64,000 nucleotides of DNA, from the NCBI GenBank assembly GCA_000403295.2, contig KE159612.1, forward strand, positions 231,670 through 295,669, written 5' to 3'. Positions 24,601 to 33,520 of this stretch are shown piece by piece. Both the position numbers and the translations under genes were made by a program. The stretch is from Lachnospiraceae bacterium M18-1 (GTDB lineage Bacteria; Bacillota; Clostridia; Lachnospirales; Lachnospiraceae). Numbering within the stretch: the first letter of the stretch is position 1; every line of letters starts with the position of its first letter. The notes beneath the pieces were generated by a model. It did no database searches. It saw only the letters and a list, made by a program, of their open reading frames with translations, and was not told the DNA's origin.

Positions 24601-25593
24601 ATGAGTATAAAAGAAGAAGTGGTGAAAAATAGCAGTAGACAAGTAATTAGATATGCATTTACAGCAATGGATGATATATTGGCGGCCCATCATGGAGAAA
24701 AATGGAAGCAATATAGAAAAAGATGGACAGACACACAAAATATAAATGAGTTAAGCAATATTCCACTATACTTATTATTAGAATTAAACTCCTTTTGTAA
24801 TTTGAGATGCAAAATGTGTAAACATGCCGATGATAATCAGAGTATGGAACGTGAAAGCATGTCCATAGAGGTGTTTGACAAAATTATTAGAGAATGCCGT
24901 GACTTGGATATTCCATCAATTAATATTGGTACAGGAACAGAATGCACATTACATCCAAAGTTTAATGAAATAGTGGAAAAGGTAAAATATAGTGGTGCTA
25001 TTGATAAGTTTTTTTTAACAAATGGTACAACACTATCTGAAAATATGATTAACAGAATTTTTACGGGGGAATATGAACGTGTTGAAATATCTGTAGATGC
25101 AGCAACACGAGAAACCTATGAAAAGATACGTGTAAATGGAAATTATGAGAAATTAGAAAAAATGATTCTGAAACTGATAGATGAAAAGAAAAAAAGAAGA
25201 ATGAATCTGCCTATAATCAGATTAAGCTTTTGTGTACAAAATGATAATATTGACGAAATAGATATGTTTTATAATAAATGGGAAAATAAAGTTGATTTGA
25301 TAGAATACCAAAAGGTTTCTTCATATCCATCAGCGGATCAAATTCTCGAACCAAAGGTAACAAAATGTTTGCAGCCATTTAACAGAATGACAATTAATTA
25401 CAGGGGTGATATTTTCGCCTGCTGTTCAATTTTATATCAAGATAGATTTTGCCTGGGAAACATACGAGATATGTCCATATATGAGGCATGGCATAGTGAA
25501 AAAATGAATAAACTAAGAAATAGTTTTATAAATGGAAATTTAATACAGCACTGTAGAGAATGTTTGGTATCTGTTTATGGAGGGGTAAATTAG
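24601..25593 (+). CDS. Radical SAM/SPASM enzyme
   Basis: This 330-residue radical SAM protein has the [4Fe-4S] motif CNLRCKMC (Cx3Cx2C, near 64-71), NIGTGTECTLHP near 114 and a C-terminal SPASM-like cysteine set (KCLQPF, IFACCSILYQ, HCRECL). It should make a 5'-deoxyadenosyl radical and carry out an epimerisation, dehydration or similar change on a sugar or polypeptide; the substrate is unknown. It shares bases with the next gene (TAGTG at 25591-25595). A second radical SAM gene lies at 35047. Confidence 0.85.
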   Translation: MSIKEEVVKNSSRQVIRYAFTAMDDILAAHHGEKWKQYRKRWTDTQNINELSNIPLYLLLELNSFCNLRCKMCKHADDNQSMERESMSIEVFDKIIRECRDLDIPSINIGTGTECTLHPKFNEIVEKVKYSGAIDKFFLTNGTTLSENMINRIFTGEYERVEISVDAATRETYEKIRVNGNYEKLEKMILKLIDEKKKRRMNLPIIRLSFCVQNDNIDEIDMFYNKWENKVDLIEYQKVSSYPSADQILEPKVTKCLQPFNRMTINYRGDIFACCSILYQDRFCLGNIRDMSIYEAWHSEKMNKLRNSFINGNLIQHCRECLVSVYGGVN

Positions 25594-26591
25594 TGGCAAA
25601 AGAAAAAGTCGTAGTGATTGGTACCGGAGAAAGATACTATAAAATGTGGCCTACAATAACACATAATTATGATGTGGTTGCGGCATTGGATAATAATGTA
25701 AGAGGAAATATAAAAGGTATAGATATAGAAGGGGTATCTGAAATAACAAAATATTCGTATGATAAAGTATTGGTTTTACCAGTAAATTATATGTTTGAAA
25801 TAAAAGAGCAATTGCTGGAAATGGGGGTGCCTGCAGATAAAATTATTCCTTATTTTGGTGAGAACATTAGTTTAAAGACTACGGATTATAAGTACGTAAA
25901 TGATAAAATTTTATTTGATAATGGGACTATAAGATTTGAACTGGATAAGGACAGCGGCCATGGGGGTGTGAATGGAATATTTTTTGACCACGTATATAAT
26001 TGGGGGGGGGCAGAAGACTCAATTGTGATAGATATAGGAGCTAATATAGGGCTGTCTAGTTTGTTTTTTGCAGCAAGAAAAAATGTTACAAAGGTCATAG
26101 GTTATGAACCACTAAGATCTACATATCAAAAAGCTTTGCATAACATCAATTTAAACAAAACAGAGATAAAAGACAAAATTAATATATATAATTTGGCACT
26201 GGGGAATGCTAATGAAGAAAAAATAGTAAATTGTACCCCACAAAATGCAAGAACCGTATTTAGTATCTGTACGGATCAATGTGATTTTAATAAGAATGTG
26301 GAAAAGATTTATGTGAGAAAGGCATCAGAAATACTTACACCTATATTTCAAGAGTATCATGACAAGAAGATTGTTGTAAAAATGGATTGTGAGGGTTCTG
26401 AATATGCGATATTTGAAAGTATGATGCAGGCTGATATTGTTAGAGATGTAGACATTTTTATGATAGAATTTCACCTTCAGGATAAAGGAATAATTGAAGA
26501 CTGTTTAATTAAGAATGGTTTTAGATATATAAAAACAAATACAGCAGATTATATAGGTTTTGTATATGCGTTTAACATTAAGAAGGGATGA
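25593..26591 (+). CDS. FkbM-family methyltransferase with Rossmann module and in-frame poly-G tract (ON)
   Basis: This 332-residue protein starts at GTG 25593 (GGAGGGG upstream, overlapping the preceding stop). The in-frame ATG at 25560 lies inside the previous gene. The module is residues 4-90 (VVVIGTGERYYK, ALDNNVRGN, VLVLPVNY, MGVPADKI). The FkbM domain runs about 108-330, with VIDIGANIGLSS near 145, GYEPLRSTY and KMDCEGSEYAIF near 263. Nine G residues at 26002-26010 encode Trp-Gly-Gly-Ala just before the SAM loop. As written the frame is intact. Gain or loss of one G would truncate the enzyme before its active site. Confidence 0.85.
   Translation: MAKEKVVVIGTGERYYKMWPTITHNYDVVAALDNNVRGNIKGIDIEGVSEITKYSYDKVLVLPVNYMFEIKEQLLEMGVPADKIIPYFGENISLKTTDYKYVNDKILFDNGTIRFELDKDSGHGGVNGIFFDHVYNWGGAEDSIVIDIGANIGLSSLFFAARKNVTKVIGYEPLRSTYQKALHNINLNKTEIKDKINIYNLALGNANEEKIVNCTPQNARTVFSICTDQCDFNKNVEKIYVRKASEILTPIFQEYHDKKIVVKMDCEGSEYAIFESMMQADIVRDVDIFMIEFHLQDKGIIEDCLIKNGFRYIKTNTADYIGFVYAFNIKKG
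26002..26010 (+). repeat. Poly-G tract (9 G), candidate phase-variation switch, ON
   Basis: There are nine consecutive G inside the FkbM methyltransferase gene at 25593. The tract starts at the second base of codon 137 and keeps the frame. It lies in a locally AT-rich stretch, where such a run is unexpected by composition. Confidence 0.8.
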
Positions 26592-26597
26592 AATAAA

Positions 26598-27668
26598 ATG
26601 GAGAATAATATATTAACCAGAATTCAAGAAAGAAAATTTGTATTAATAGCGGAAATAGGCGTTAATTACTATGATATAGCTAATAAGTTACATATTGCAC
26701 CTATGCAGGCAGCAAAATTGATGATTTTAGAAGCAAAAAATGCAGGTATACATGCTGTTAAGTTTCAATCTTATAAAGCAGAAACATTGGCTGCAAAAGA
26801 TTCTCCATCTTATTGGGATACATCAGAGGAGACAGAGACTTCGCAATATTCTTTGTTTAAAAAGTTTGATTCATTTGGAAAAGAAGAATATTGCGAATTA
26901 GCAAGATTTAGCAGACAAGTTGGAATAGACTTTCTATCAACCGCTTTTGACATAGAAGCAGTTGATTATTTGACAGATTTAATGGATGTATTTAAAATCT
27001 CATCTTCTGACCTTAATAACCATCCATTTGTAAAATATCAGGCACAGAAAAATAAACCGATTCTTTTATCTGTCGGTGCATCAGAGCTAGAGGAAATAAA
27101 GGAGACGGTAACATTAATAAGGAAGTATAACGATAAACCGATTGTATTGATGCATTGTATTCTGGAATATCCGACACCGTATGAACATGCCAATCTAAAT
27201 AAAATAATAAGTTTGCAACAGGAGTTTCCAGGATTTTATATAGGGTATTCTGACCATACAAAGCCAAATGAAAACTATGCTGCAGTTAAAACAGCATATC
27301 TTTTAGGAGCAAGAATTATTGAAAAGCATTTTACGCTAGACAAAACATTAAAAGGGAATGACCATTATCATTCAATGGACCCATTTGATGCGAGGAAGAT
27401 AATACAAGCAGTACATGAAATAGATATTTTATTGGGAAATGGCAAGATTCAATGCTTAGAAAGTGAAAAGATAGCTAGAAAAAATGCAAGACGTTCTTTA
27501 GTAGCAAATAGAGATATCAATAAGGATACTGTAATAACAGAAGAGATGTTGACATATAAAAGACCAGGAACTGGGATTAGCGTATCCGAAATGGAAAATG
27601 TTATCGGGAAAATTGCCAAATGTGAAATAAAAAAAGATACTATTATGACTTATAGTATGATTTTTTAA
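26598..27668 (+). CDS. NeuB/PseI-type nonulosonic acid synthase
   Basis: This 356-residue protein has the sialic acid synthase layout. A TIM barrel (about 12-270) has AEIGVNY, AVKFQSYKAE, FLSTAFD, ILLSVGAS, YSDHT and EKHFTLDK. A C-terminal antifreeze-like SAF domain (about 295-356) has ARRSLVANRDI and KRPGTGIS. It condenses phosphoenolpyruvate with a 6-carbon acetamido sugar to give a nine-carbon pseudaminic, legionaminic or sialic acid. With the NeuA-PseG fusion at 21888 the PseI function is the best guess. The remaining Pse genes (PseB, PseH and a sure PseC) are not in this window. Confidence 0.9.
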   Translation: MENNILTRIQERKFVLIAEIGVNYYDIANKLHIAPMQAAKLMILEAKNAGIHAVKFQSYKAETLAAKDSPSYWDTSEETETSQYSLFKKFDSFGKEEYCELARFSRQVGIDFLSTAFDIEAVDYLTDLMDVFKISSSDLNNHPFVKYQAQKNKPILLSVGASELEEIKETVTLIRKYNDKPIVLMHCILEYPTPYEHANLNKIISLQQEFPGFYIGYSDHTKPNENYAAVKTAYLLGARIIEKHFTLDKTLKGNDHYHSMDPFDARKIIQAVHEIDILLGNGKIQCLESEKIARKNARRSLVANRDINKDTVITEEMLTYKRPGTGISVSEMENVIGKIAKCEIKKDTIMTYSMIF

Positions 27669-27685
27669 AGAAGTGGAGGAGATTA

Positions 27686-28837
27686 ATGACAATTATTTCT
27701 GTGACATGGACAATATATGATGATAGACTAAAGGCATTTATGAATAATTGTACAGGCGGAGGATTGGTAATAAAAAATATTTGTGAGTATATAGGACGCA
27801 AAGAAAAGTCTTATTTATTCCTCGGACAAGTATTGCTTCCAGAAATTAGATTAGATCATTTTACGATTTTAGAAACACTTTCAGAAGAGGCGCCTGACAA
27901 ATACGATAATGAAAACTATTTGAATTATTTAGCTTGTCAGTTTGAAAGACATCTTATGAGATTAAGACCGCAGATTGTTAACTTCCATGGTATAGGAGAT
28001 TTTGTGAACAAATGTGTTGCGGTTTGTGAAAGATTAGGTATTCCATATGTGGCAACAAATCATCTATATATAGGAATTAATAATACATATAGTGGATATG
28101 AGCGATGCCGTGTATGGGAAGACGATTTATATTTAAAACCTGATATACAGGTTACAGCGGTAAGTACAGGCATAAAAAAAAGGATAGAAAAGGATTATCC
28201 AAATCTGAAAGATGTAAAGGTGATTTTAAATGGTACGGATTTCATGAGCGATATGGAGTCAGAAGAGATTCAATTAAATAATGATATTCTTAGAAAAAAA
28301 ATATTAGTATGTGCGGGAACAGTTTCAGAGAGAAAAAATCAGATGCAGATTATTACAGCATTCAAATATTTAAGAAATGATATAAAGGATAATATAGTTA
28401 TCTTATTCTGCGGAAATGATAGAATGGATGGAAAATTACAAAGAGAAATTAGTGAAAATGCATTAGACAATCAAGTGATGTATTGCGGAGCACTAACATC
28501 TAAACAAATGAAAACAATTTATAGTATTGCAGAGGGTCTGATAATGCCGAGCAAGGCAGAAGGTCTGAGTATAGCGGCTTTGGAGGCTATATCATATGGA
28601 ATTCCAATCATAATGTTTTCTGATTCAGAATGTGTATATGATTTGAATGACAAAAATGTTGTTTGCTTGGCAAAAGATAGACGTGACGAAACGCTTGCAG
28701 ATGCTATTGAAGAATGGTTCGATAGGAAGTGGGATGGAAAATACATAAAAGAGTATGCCGAGGAATTCACATTAGAGCATATGGCAGATAAGTATTTAGC
28801 TTTCTATAAAGAGTTATTGATTAGAAAGAATGTATAA
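27686..28837 (+). CDS. GT4-type (GT-B) glycosyltransferase
   Basis: This 383-residue GT-B glycosyltransferase has an N-terminal acceptor half with NFHGIGDFVN near 96, and a C-terminal GT4 domain with VCAGTVSERKNQ near 208 and MPSKAEGLSIAALEAISYG near 288, whose glutamates bind the donor. It retains an NDP-sugar specificity that cannot be read from sequence. It is one of the few transferases in the island without the Rossmann module. It begins 17 bases after the synthase gene with a GTGGAGGAG site. Confidence 0.85.
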   Translation: MTIISVTWTIYDDRLKAFMNNCTGGGLVIKNICEYIGRKEKSYLFLGQVLLPEIRLDHFTILETLSEEAPDKYDNENYLNYLACQFERHLMRLRPQIVNFHGIGDFVNKCVAVCERLGIPYVATNHLYIGINNTYSGYERCRVWEDDLYLKPDIQVTAVSTGIKKRIEKDYPNLKDVKVILNGTDFMSDMESEEIQLNNDILRKKILVCAGTVSERKNQMQIITAFKYLRNDIKDNIVILFCGNDRMDGKLQREISENALDNQVMYCGALTSKQMKTIYSIAEGLIMPSKAEGLSIAALEAISYGIPIIMFSDSECVYDLNDKNVVCLAKDRRDETLADAIEEWFDRKWDGKYIKEYAEEFTLEHMADKYLAFYKELLIRKNV

Positions 28838-28877
28838 CAATAAGCTTGAAGTAGAATGATATAAAAGGACTGTTGAC

Positions 28878-30101
28878 ATGGAAAATGTATATAAAAATTA
28901 TATAGATATATCGATTATTATTCCACTTTATAAAGGAAAAAAATATTGTGTCCGTTTGTTAAATATCATAGAGGACAATTGTCTATATAAAAATTTGTTT
29001 GAAAAATGTAGTATAGAAATTATTTTTGTCAACGATTATCCTGATGAAAAAATTATTATTAAAGAAAAAACTAAGTTTTTTGATTATAAGATTGTTGAAC
29101 AAGAGCAAAATATGGGAATACACGCATCGAGAGTAAAGGGGATTATGAATTCCAGAGGAATATATATTATTATGCTTGACCAGGATGACGTGGTGATGGA
29201 TAGTTGGTTATATAGCCAATGGAATAAAATTGTATCAGAAAACGCAAGTTATTGTGTCTGCAATGGATGGAATGGAAGATTTAGAATTTTATGGGATGAA
29301 GAAAGAAGAAAAAATATTAATAATTTAGAATATTATCTGACCATTGGAAATGCAATACGCTCACCAGGTCAGGTTATAATTAAAAAGGATTATATTCCGC
29401 AAGAGTGGAAAGAAAATATTCAATCATGCAATGGGGCAGATGATTTCCTATTGTGGATATTGATTTTGAAAAAGGGTGAGAAGTTTATCATAAATGATGA
29501 GTGTTTATATTATCATACACCTGAAAGAAATCAAGAATCAATAGACTCTTTGGCAATGCTAGATTCGCTTAAAGAAACAGAAAAGATTTTAAGAAGAATC
29601 GGTGTGATGAGGTCAAAGGAAATTGAGCTTTTTAATAAGCAAATTGATAACTTAGAATATATATATTATCATAAATCCAGCAATGCGATTAATATTCATG
29701 AAAGAAGATATTACAAATTTTATAAAATGTTTTTTGTTATGTTGGACTGGATGAATATAAAAAACAAAGATATAAAAATAGAAGAGTTTTTTCTTATTAA
29801 TCATTATTTTAATATAGCAATTTATGGGATGGGATATATAGGAGAGTGTTTATTTAATGAATTAAATAATAGTGATATCTGCATAAAATACGGTATAGAC
29901 CGTTCAGCAATAGACTTTCAGAAAGAACTACCAATATATAAAATTGAGGATGATTTAGAGAAGGTTGATGCTGTTGTTATGACAGTTGCTGAAAATAATG
30001 AAAACCTTATTGATACAGTCAAAAAAAAGATAGGATGTCCAGTTGTAACAATCTCAGACCTGCTTGTGATTTTAGGAACAGATATGGGGAATAGACAATA
30101 A
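28878..30101 (+). CDS. GT2 glycosyltransferase with C-terminal Rossmann module
   Basis: This 407-residue protein has a GT-A/GT2 domain at about 11-250 (SIIIPLYKGK, EIIFVNDYP, MLDQDDVVMD near 98 as the DxD-equivalent, SCNGADDFLLW). The module at about 312-405 has FNIAIYGMGYIG, YGIDRS and VDAVVMTVAEN. It is a close relative of the gene at 40738, sharing GIHxSRVxG and NGADD-FLW. It has an inverting GT2 fold, with donor and acceptor unknown. A 24-base piece of its DxD region recurs as a scar near 31141. Confidence 0.85.
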   Translation: MENVYKNYIDISIIIPLYKGKKYCVRLLNIIEDNCLYKNLFEKCSIEIIFVNDYPDEKIIIKEKTKFFDYKIVEQEQNMGIHASRVKGIMNSRGIYIIMLDQDDVVMDSWLYSQWNKIVSENASYCVCNGWNGRFRILWDEERRKNINNLEYYLTIGNAIRSPGQVIIKKDYIPQEWKENIQSCNGADDFLLWILILKKGEKFIINDECLYYHTPERNQESIDSLAMLDSLKETEKILRRIGVMRSKEIELFNKQIDNLEYIYYHKSSNAINIHERRYYKFYKMFFVMLDWMNIKNKDIKIEEFFLINHYFNIAIYGMGYIGECLFNELNNSDICIKYGIDRSAIDFQKELPIYKIEDDLEKVDAVVMTVAENNENLIDTVKKKIGCPVVTISDLLVILGTDMGNRQ

Positions 30102-30133
30102 AAAAAGAATATGTAAAAATCTGGAGGAAAGAA

Positions 30134-31075
30134 ATGAAGAAAATTATTATATATGGCGCAGGTAAAAAAGGTATAAAGTATGCTAGGATCTTATGCGATT
30201 ACGGTATAGAGATTTCGGGCTTTTGCGATACATATAAAACCGGAAATGTATACTTTGAATGCGGGGGGGGGCAAAAAGAAAAATTAATATTTGATTTAAA
30301 AGATGTAGATTGTAATAAATATACAATAATTATTGCGATAGCAGATAATAAACAATATGAAGAAGTAGAAAGAAAAGTGAAAGAATATGGAATAGAGGTT
30401 TCTTCGATAGAAGAAAATATTTTCGAAGGAAAAGATACTGTTGAGGCTAATAGAAACTACGTTGCAGAATATCATGTTAGAGAAATGGACAACTATTTTG
30501 AATTGGTTGAAAGATCTGACTATTTGAATGTGTTTTGGGGAGAAGATAGTCTTTTTTATCAAATGTTTCAAGAACTGAATTTGACGAAAGTGGTGGAACT
30601 TGCTTGCGGGCGCGGACGGCATGTGCAAAAATATTTTTCTGATGCCCAGAGTATCATTCTCGTTGATATATTAGAAAAGAATATTGACTACTGCAGACAA
30701 AGGTTTTCAGAAATGGATAAAGTTCAATATTATCAGAATAATGGATATGATTTAAGTCTATTAAAATCAGAATCCTGTACGGCATTATTTACATATGATG
30801 CAATGGTCCACTTTGAGATGATGGACGTGTTTCAGTATTTAAAGGAAACAAAGAGGATTTTGGTTAAAGGTGGCAAGGCGTTATTTCATCATTCAAATAA
30901 TACAGAGAATTATAAAGTTACTTTTTCTTCAGGAAAGCATGGCAGAAACTATATGAGCAGTCAATTATTTGCGTATTTGGCAAATCGGGCAGATCTTACT
31001 GTCCTAAAACAGTATGAAATTGACTGGGCAGGAGAAGAAAAGTTGGATTGTATAACTTTGGTAGGAAATCTTTAG
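30134..31075 (+). CDS. SAM methyltransferase with Rossmann module and in-frame poly-G tract (ON)
   Basis: This 313-residue protein has the module at residues 1-100 (IIIYGAGKKGIKYA, GFCDTYKTGN, YTIIIAIADN, YGIEVSS). A class I methyltransferase domain follows at about 140-290, with VVELACGRGRHV near 152, ILVDILEKN and ETKRILVKGGKALFHHSN. Nine G residues at 30263-30271 encode three glycines (44-46) in the module's variable loop. The frame is intact as written. A slip of one base would stop translation before the methyltransferase. The GGAGG site precedes ATG 30134. Confidence 0.82.
   Translation: MKKIIIYGAGKKGIKYARILCDYGIEISGFCDTYKTGNVYFECGGGQKEKLIFDLKDVDCNKYTIIIAIADNKQYEEVERKVKEYGIEVSSIEENIFEGKDTVEANRNYVAEYHVREMDNYFELVERSDYLNVFWGEDSLFYQMFQELNLTKVVELACGRGRHVQKYFSDAQSIILVDILEKNIDYCRQRFSEMDKVQYYQNNGYDLSLLKSESCTALFTYDAMVHFEMMDVFQYLKETKRILVKGGKALFHHSNNTENYKVTFSSGKHGRNYMSSQLFAYLANRADLTVLKQYEIDWAGEEKLDCITLVGNL
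30263..30271 (+). repeat. Poly-G tract (9 G), candidate phase-variation switch, ON
   Basis: There are nine G residues starting at the first base of codon 44 of the methyltransferase gene at 30134. Three whole glycine codons keep the frame. The tract is in the N-terminal module rather than the catalytic domain. Confidence 0.8.
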
Positions 31076-31114
31076 GAAGTTAATTTTTAGTATTACTAGA
31101 AAGTAGGGATTGGT

Positions 31115-31218
31115 ATGATACCTAAAATTATATCGCTTTCCAGGATGACGTGATGATGGATAAATCAAAGAAGAGAGAGGAGTATCGATATAGTTTATTC
31201 GATAGAGCTTATGGATAA
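31115..31218 (+). pseudogene. Glycosyltransferase gene scar
   Basis: An ATG at 31115 with AGTAGGG upstream opens MIPKIIS..., the usual start of GT32-type transferases, but stops after 12 codons. From 31141 another frame reads QDDVMMDKSKKREEY... to a stop at 31218. Its DNA (CAGGATGACGTGATGATGGAT) nearly repeats the DxD region of the GT2 gene at 28878. The result looks like two gene pieces joined after deletion. The last bases overlap the next start codon. Confidence 0.5.
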
Positions 31219-32434
31219 GTATTTAATATCAATTATTATGCCGACATTTAATCGCGGATATATAATAAAAAATGCAATACAAAGTGTTCTTGATCAAACA
31301 TTTCTAAATTGGGAGTTGATTATCATTGATGATGTATCAGATGACAACACAGAAGAAATTGTAAAAAGCTTTATAGATCCAAGAATTATTTTTGTTAAAA
31401 ATAAGGAAAATAAAGGTGCAAACTATTCTCGCAATCTGGGATGTACTATTGCCAAAGGAGATATACTGGCTTTTTTAGACAGTGATAATATATGGAAGAA
31501 CGAGAAATTGGAAAAACAAATAAGGGAATTGAAAATTGCAAACGAGGATGTTGCATTTGTCTTTTGTAAAACTGAAAGGATAGATCAGGCAAATAAGGTT
31601 AGTATTATTCCAGATTTTGAGCCTAATATGCAGGAGTTAGAGAATATCTTGCGGAGAAACAATATAATTGATATGAGCACGGTACTTATGAAAAGAGAAA
31701 TTTTTAATAAGGTAGGCGCATTTGATGAGGAAATGCCGCGTTTACAAGACTGGGATATTCTTTTCAGGATAATAGTGGTCTTTCAATATAAAGCAGTTTA
31801 TATACCAGAAGTATTAGCTTATAACAGGATTCAAGAAAATAGTATTAGCACAGATATTTATAAATATCAAAAAGCAATTGTTTGTTTTTTAAAAAAATAT
31901 AATACTTATTTAGAACCTGAAGACATACAGCGCTTTTTTTCTATTTTAATTAAAAACACAAAGAATAAAATGACATTAGAAAAATATGTTGATGAACTTG
32001 TTGACTGTGTAGATTTAGATTTTACAGATTTATATCGTATACTTGCGCAACAATTTTATCAGTCTGTTCAGTATAATCAAATCTTATTTCTGTGGAAAAA
32101 AAATATGGAGAAAAGTAAGGAAAGAACAATCTTTATATCGGACTATGATTGGAATAAGATGACAATTGCATTATATGGGTTAGGGAGATGGGGGGAACTG
32201 ATTTATTCAGAAATGAAAAATTGCGGTTTTCAAGTCAAATATGGTATTGATAAAAAAGTGAAAAAATTTCATGATTTAAAGATAGTTAAAATGCAAGAGA
32301 TTCCGCAGTGCATTGATATGATTATTGTAAGTGTAATTTATGAATATAAAGAAATTTATAGAGAACTTACGAAATACTATTCTGGTAAAATTATATCAAT
32401 TGAAGAATTGGTTTCAGATTTCAGATTTAAGTAA
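31211..32434 (+). CDS. GT2 glycosyltransferase with C-terminal Rossmann module
   Basis: This 407-residue protein has a GT2 domain at about 4-220 (SIIMPTFNRG, IIIDDVSDDNTEE, NKGANYSRN, FLDSDNIW, and RLQDWDILFR as the catalytic-base region). The module at about 316-403 has MTIALYGLGRWGE, YGIDKKVKK and IDMIIVSVIYEY. The subfamily differs from its GT2 neighbours, having the ANYSRN type rather than GLVAAR. The start at 31211 lies inside the end of the preceding scar, and the ribosome site there is weak. Confidence 0.82.
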   Translation: MDKYLISIIMPTFNRGYIIKNAIQSVLDQTFLNWELIIIDDVSDDNTEEIVKSFIDPRIIFVKNKENKGANYSRNLGCTIAKGDILAFLDSDNIWKNEKLEKQIRELKIANEDVAFVFCKTERIDQANKVSIIPDFEPNMQELENILRRNNIIDMSTVLMKREIFNKVGAFDEEMPRLQDWDILFRIIVVFQYKAVYIPEVLAYNRIQENSISTDIYKYQKAIVCFLKKYNTYLEPEDIQRFFSILIKNTKNKMTLEKYVDELVDCVDLDFTDLYRILAQQFYQSVQYNQILFLWKKNMEKSKERTIFISDYDWNKMTIALYGLGRWGELIYSEMKNCGFQVKYGIDKKVKKFHDLKIVKMQEIPQCIDMIIVSVIYEYKEIYRELTKYYSGKIISIEELVSDFRFK

Positions 32435-32496
32435 GACGAAAGGTATCATTTAAATAAAGGAAGAAGTATAAATAAATTATGGAGAAGATATCCTGA

Positions 32497-33506
32497 ATGA
32501 AAATTATTGTTTACGGAATTGGAAAAAGAGGAAAAGAATTAATTAAAAATGTAGAGGAGATATCTGAAAATATTGAAATAGTTGCAGTGACAGATACATT
32601 TATCCAGAATATTAATTCTACAAAAGGGATACTTGTACCTTATGTTGAAGTTTCAAGTATTAATCGGCTTGAATATGATTATATTACTATAACGCCCCAG
32701 AGATATTATGATGAGATAAAAGAATCTCTTTTAAAGCAGGGGATAGATAAAGAAAAAATCATAACGGTAAATGAGTTATGGAAAATATTTGGAAGAAAAT
32801 ATGGAAAATTACATTGTAATTTATGCAACAACGCCGTATTTTCATGGAAATATATAGGGGGGGGCAAAGCGACATCTTTTTACATAAAAATATTATTGGT
32901 GCATCCAGAAGAAAAGGCGGGTGTCCTATATGCGGAAGTAGTGACAGAACAAGATTTGTTTATTACATTTTATCAGAATATACAAAAATATTTGAAAATT
33001 TAAATGGTCATATATTACATTTTGCACCGGAGTCAAAGCTATACGAGCTATTGAGGAATAGAGAGAGCTATATTTCAGCAGACATAGAATTTGGACGAGC
33101 AGATATCATAGTGGACATCACAAATATGCAATTTTCAGATAACAGTTTCGACTATATCATATGTAATCATGTGATGGAACATATTGAAAAGGAGAAGAAA
33201 GCATTTTCAGAAATAGAGCGATGCCTTAGGCCAGGAGGTACATTAATACTTACAGTACCTATATGTTGGGAACAGGAAACCTTTGAAAATGCGAGTATAG
33301 AGACACAGAAGGATCGGATGCGATATTACGGTCAGAAAGATCATGTGAGATTGTATGGAAATGATATCGTAAAGCGAATAGAAGGATTTGGCTTTGAAGT
33401 AGATTTGTATCGTAGTGACCAGATATTGCGTAATCAAGAAATTAAAAAATTTGGATATATACAAAAGGACTCTGTATTATTATGTAAAGTAAAAAAACCT
33501 AAATAG
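32497..33506 (+). pseudogene. Rossmann module-methyltransferase gene split at a poly-G tract (phase OFF)
   Basis: The frame from ATG 32497 encodes the module (IIVYGIGKRGKEL, TPQRYYDEI) and the first cysteine pair CNLC, then shifts at a run of eight G (32857-32864) into unrelated codons and stops at 33003. A second frame, open from 32823, carries the rest: CPICGSSDRTRF, the methyltransferase segment SFDYIICNHVMEHIE and RCLRPGGTLILTVP, ending at 33506. Adding one G (nine, as in the two other tracts) restores a 336-residue protein with a CxxC...CPxC pair and a class I methyltransferase domain. The break is therefore most likely reversible. A sequencing or assembly slip is the main alternative. 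Confidence 0.85.
32857..32864 (+). repeat. Poly-G tract (8 G), candidate phase-variation switch, OFF
   Basis: There are eight G residues from the first base of codon 121. The upstream frame reads Gly-Gly-Gly-Lys and soon stops. The downstream methyltransferase frame needs one more G or two fewer. Confidence 0.82.
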
Positions 33507-33520
33507 GAAAGGAAATATGT

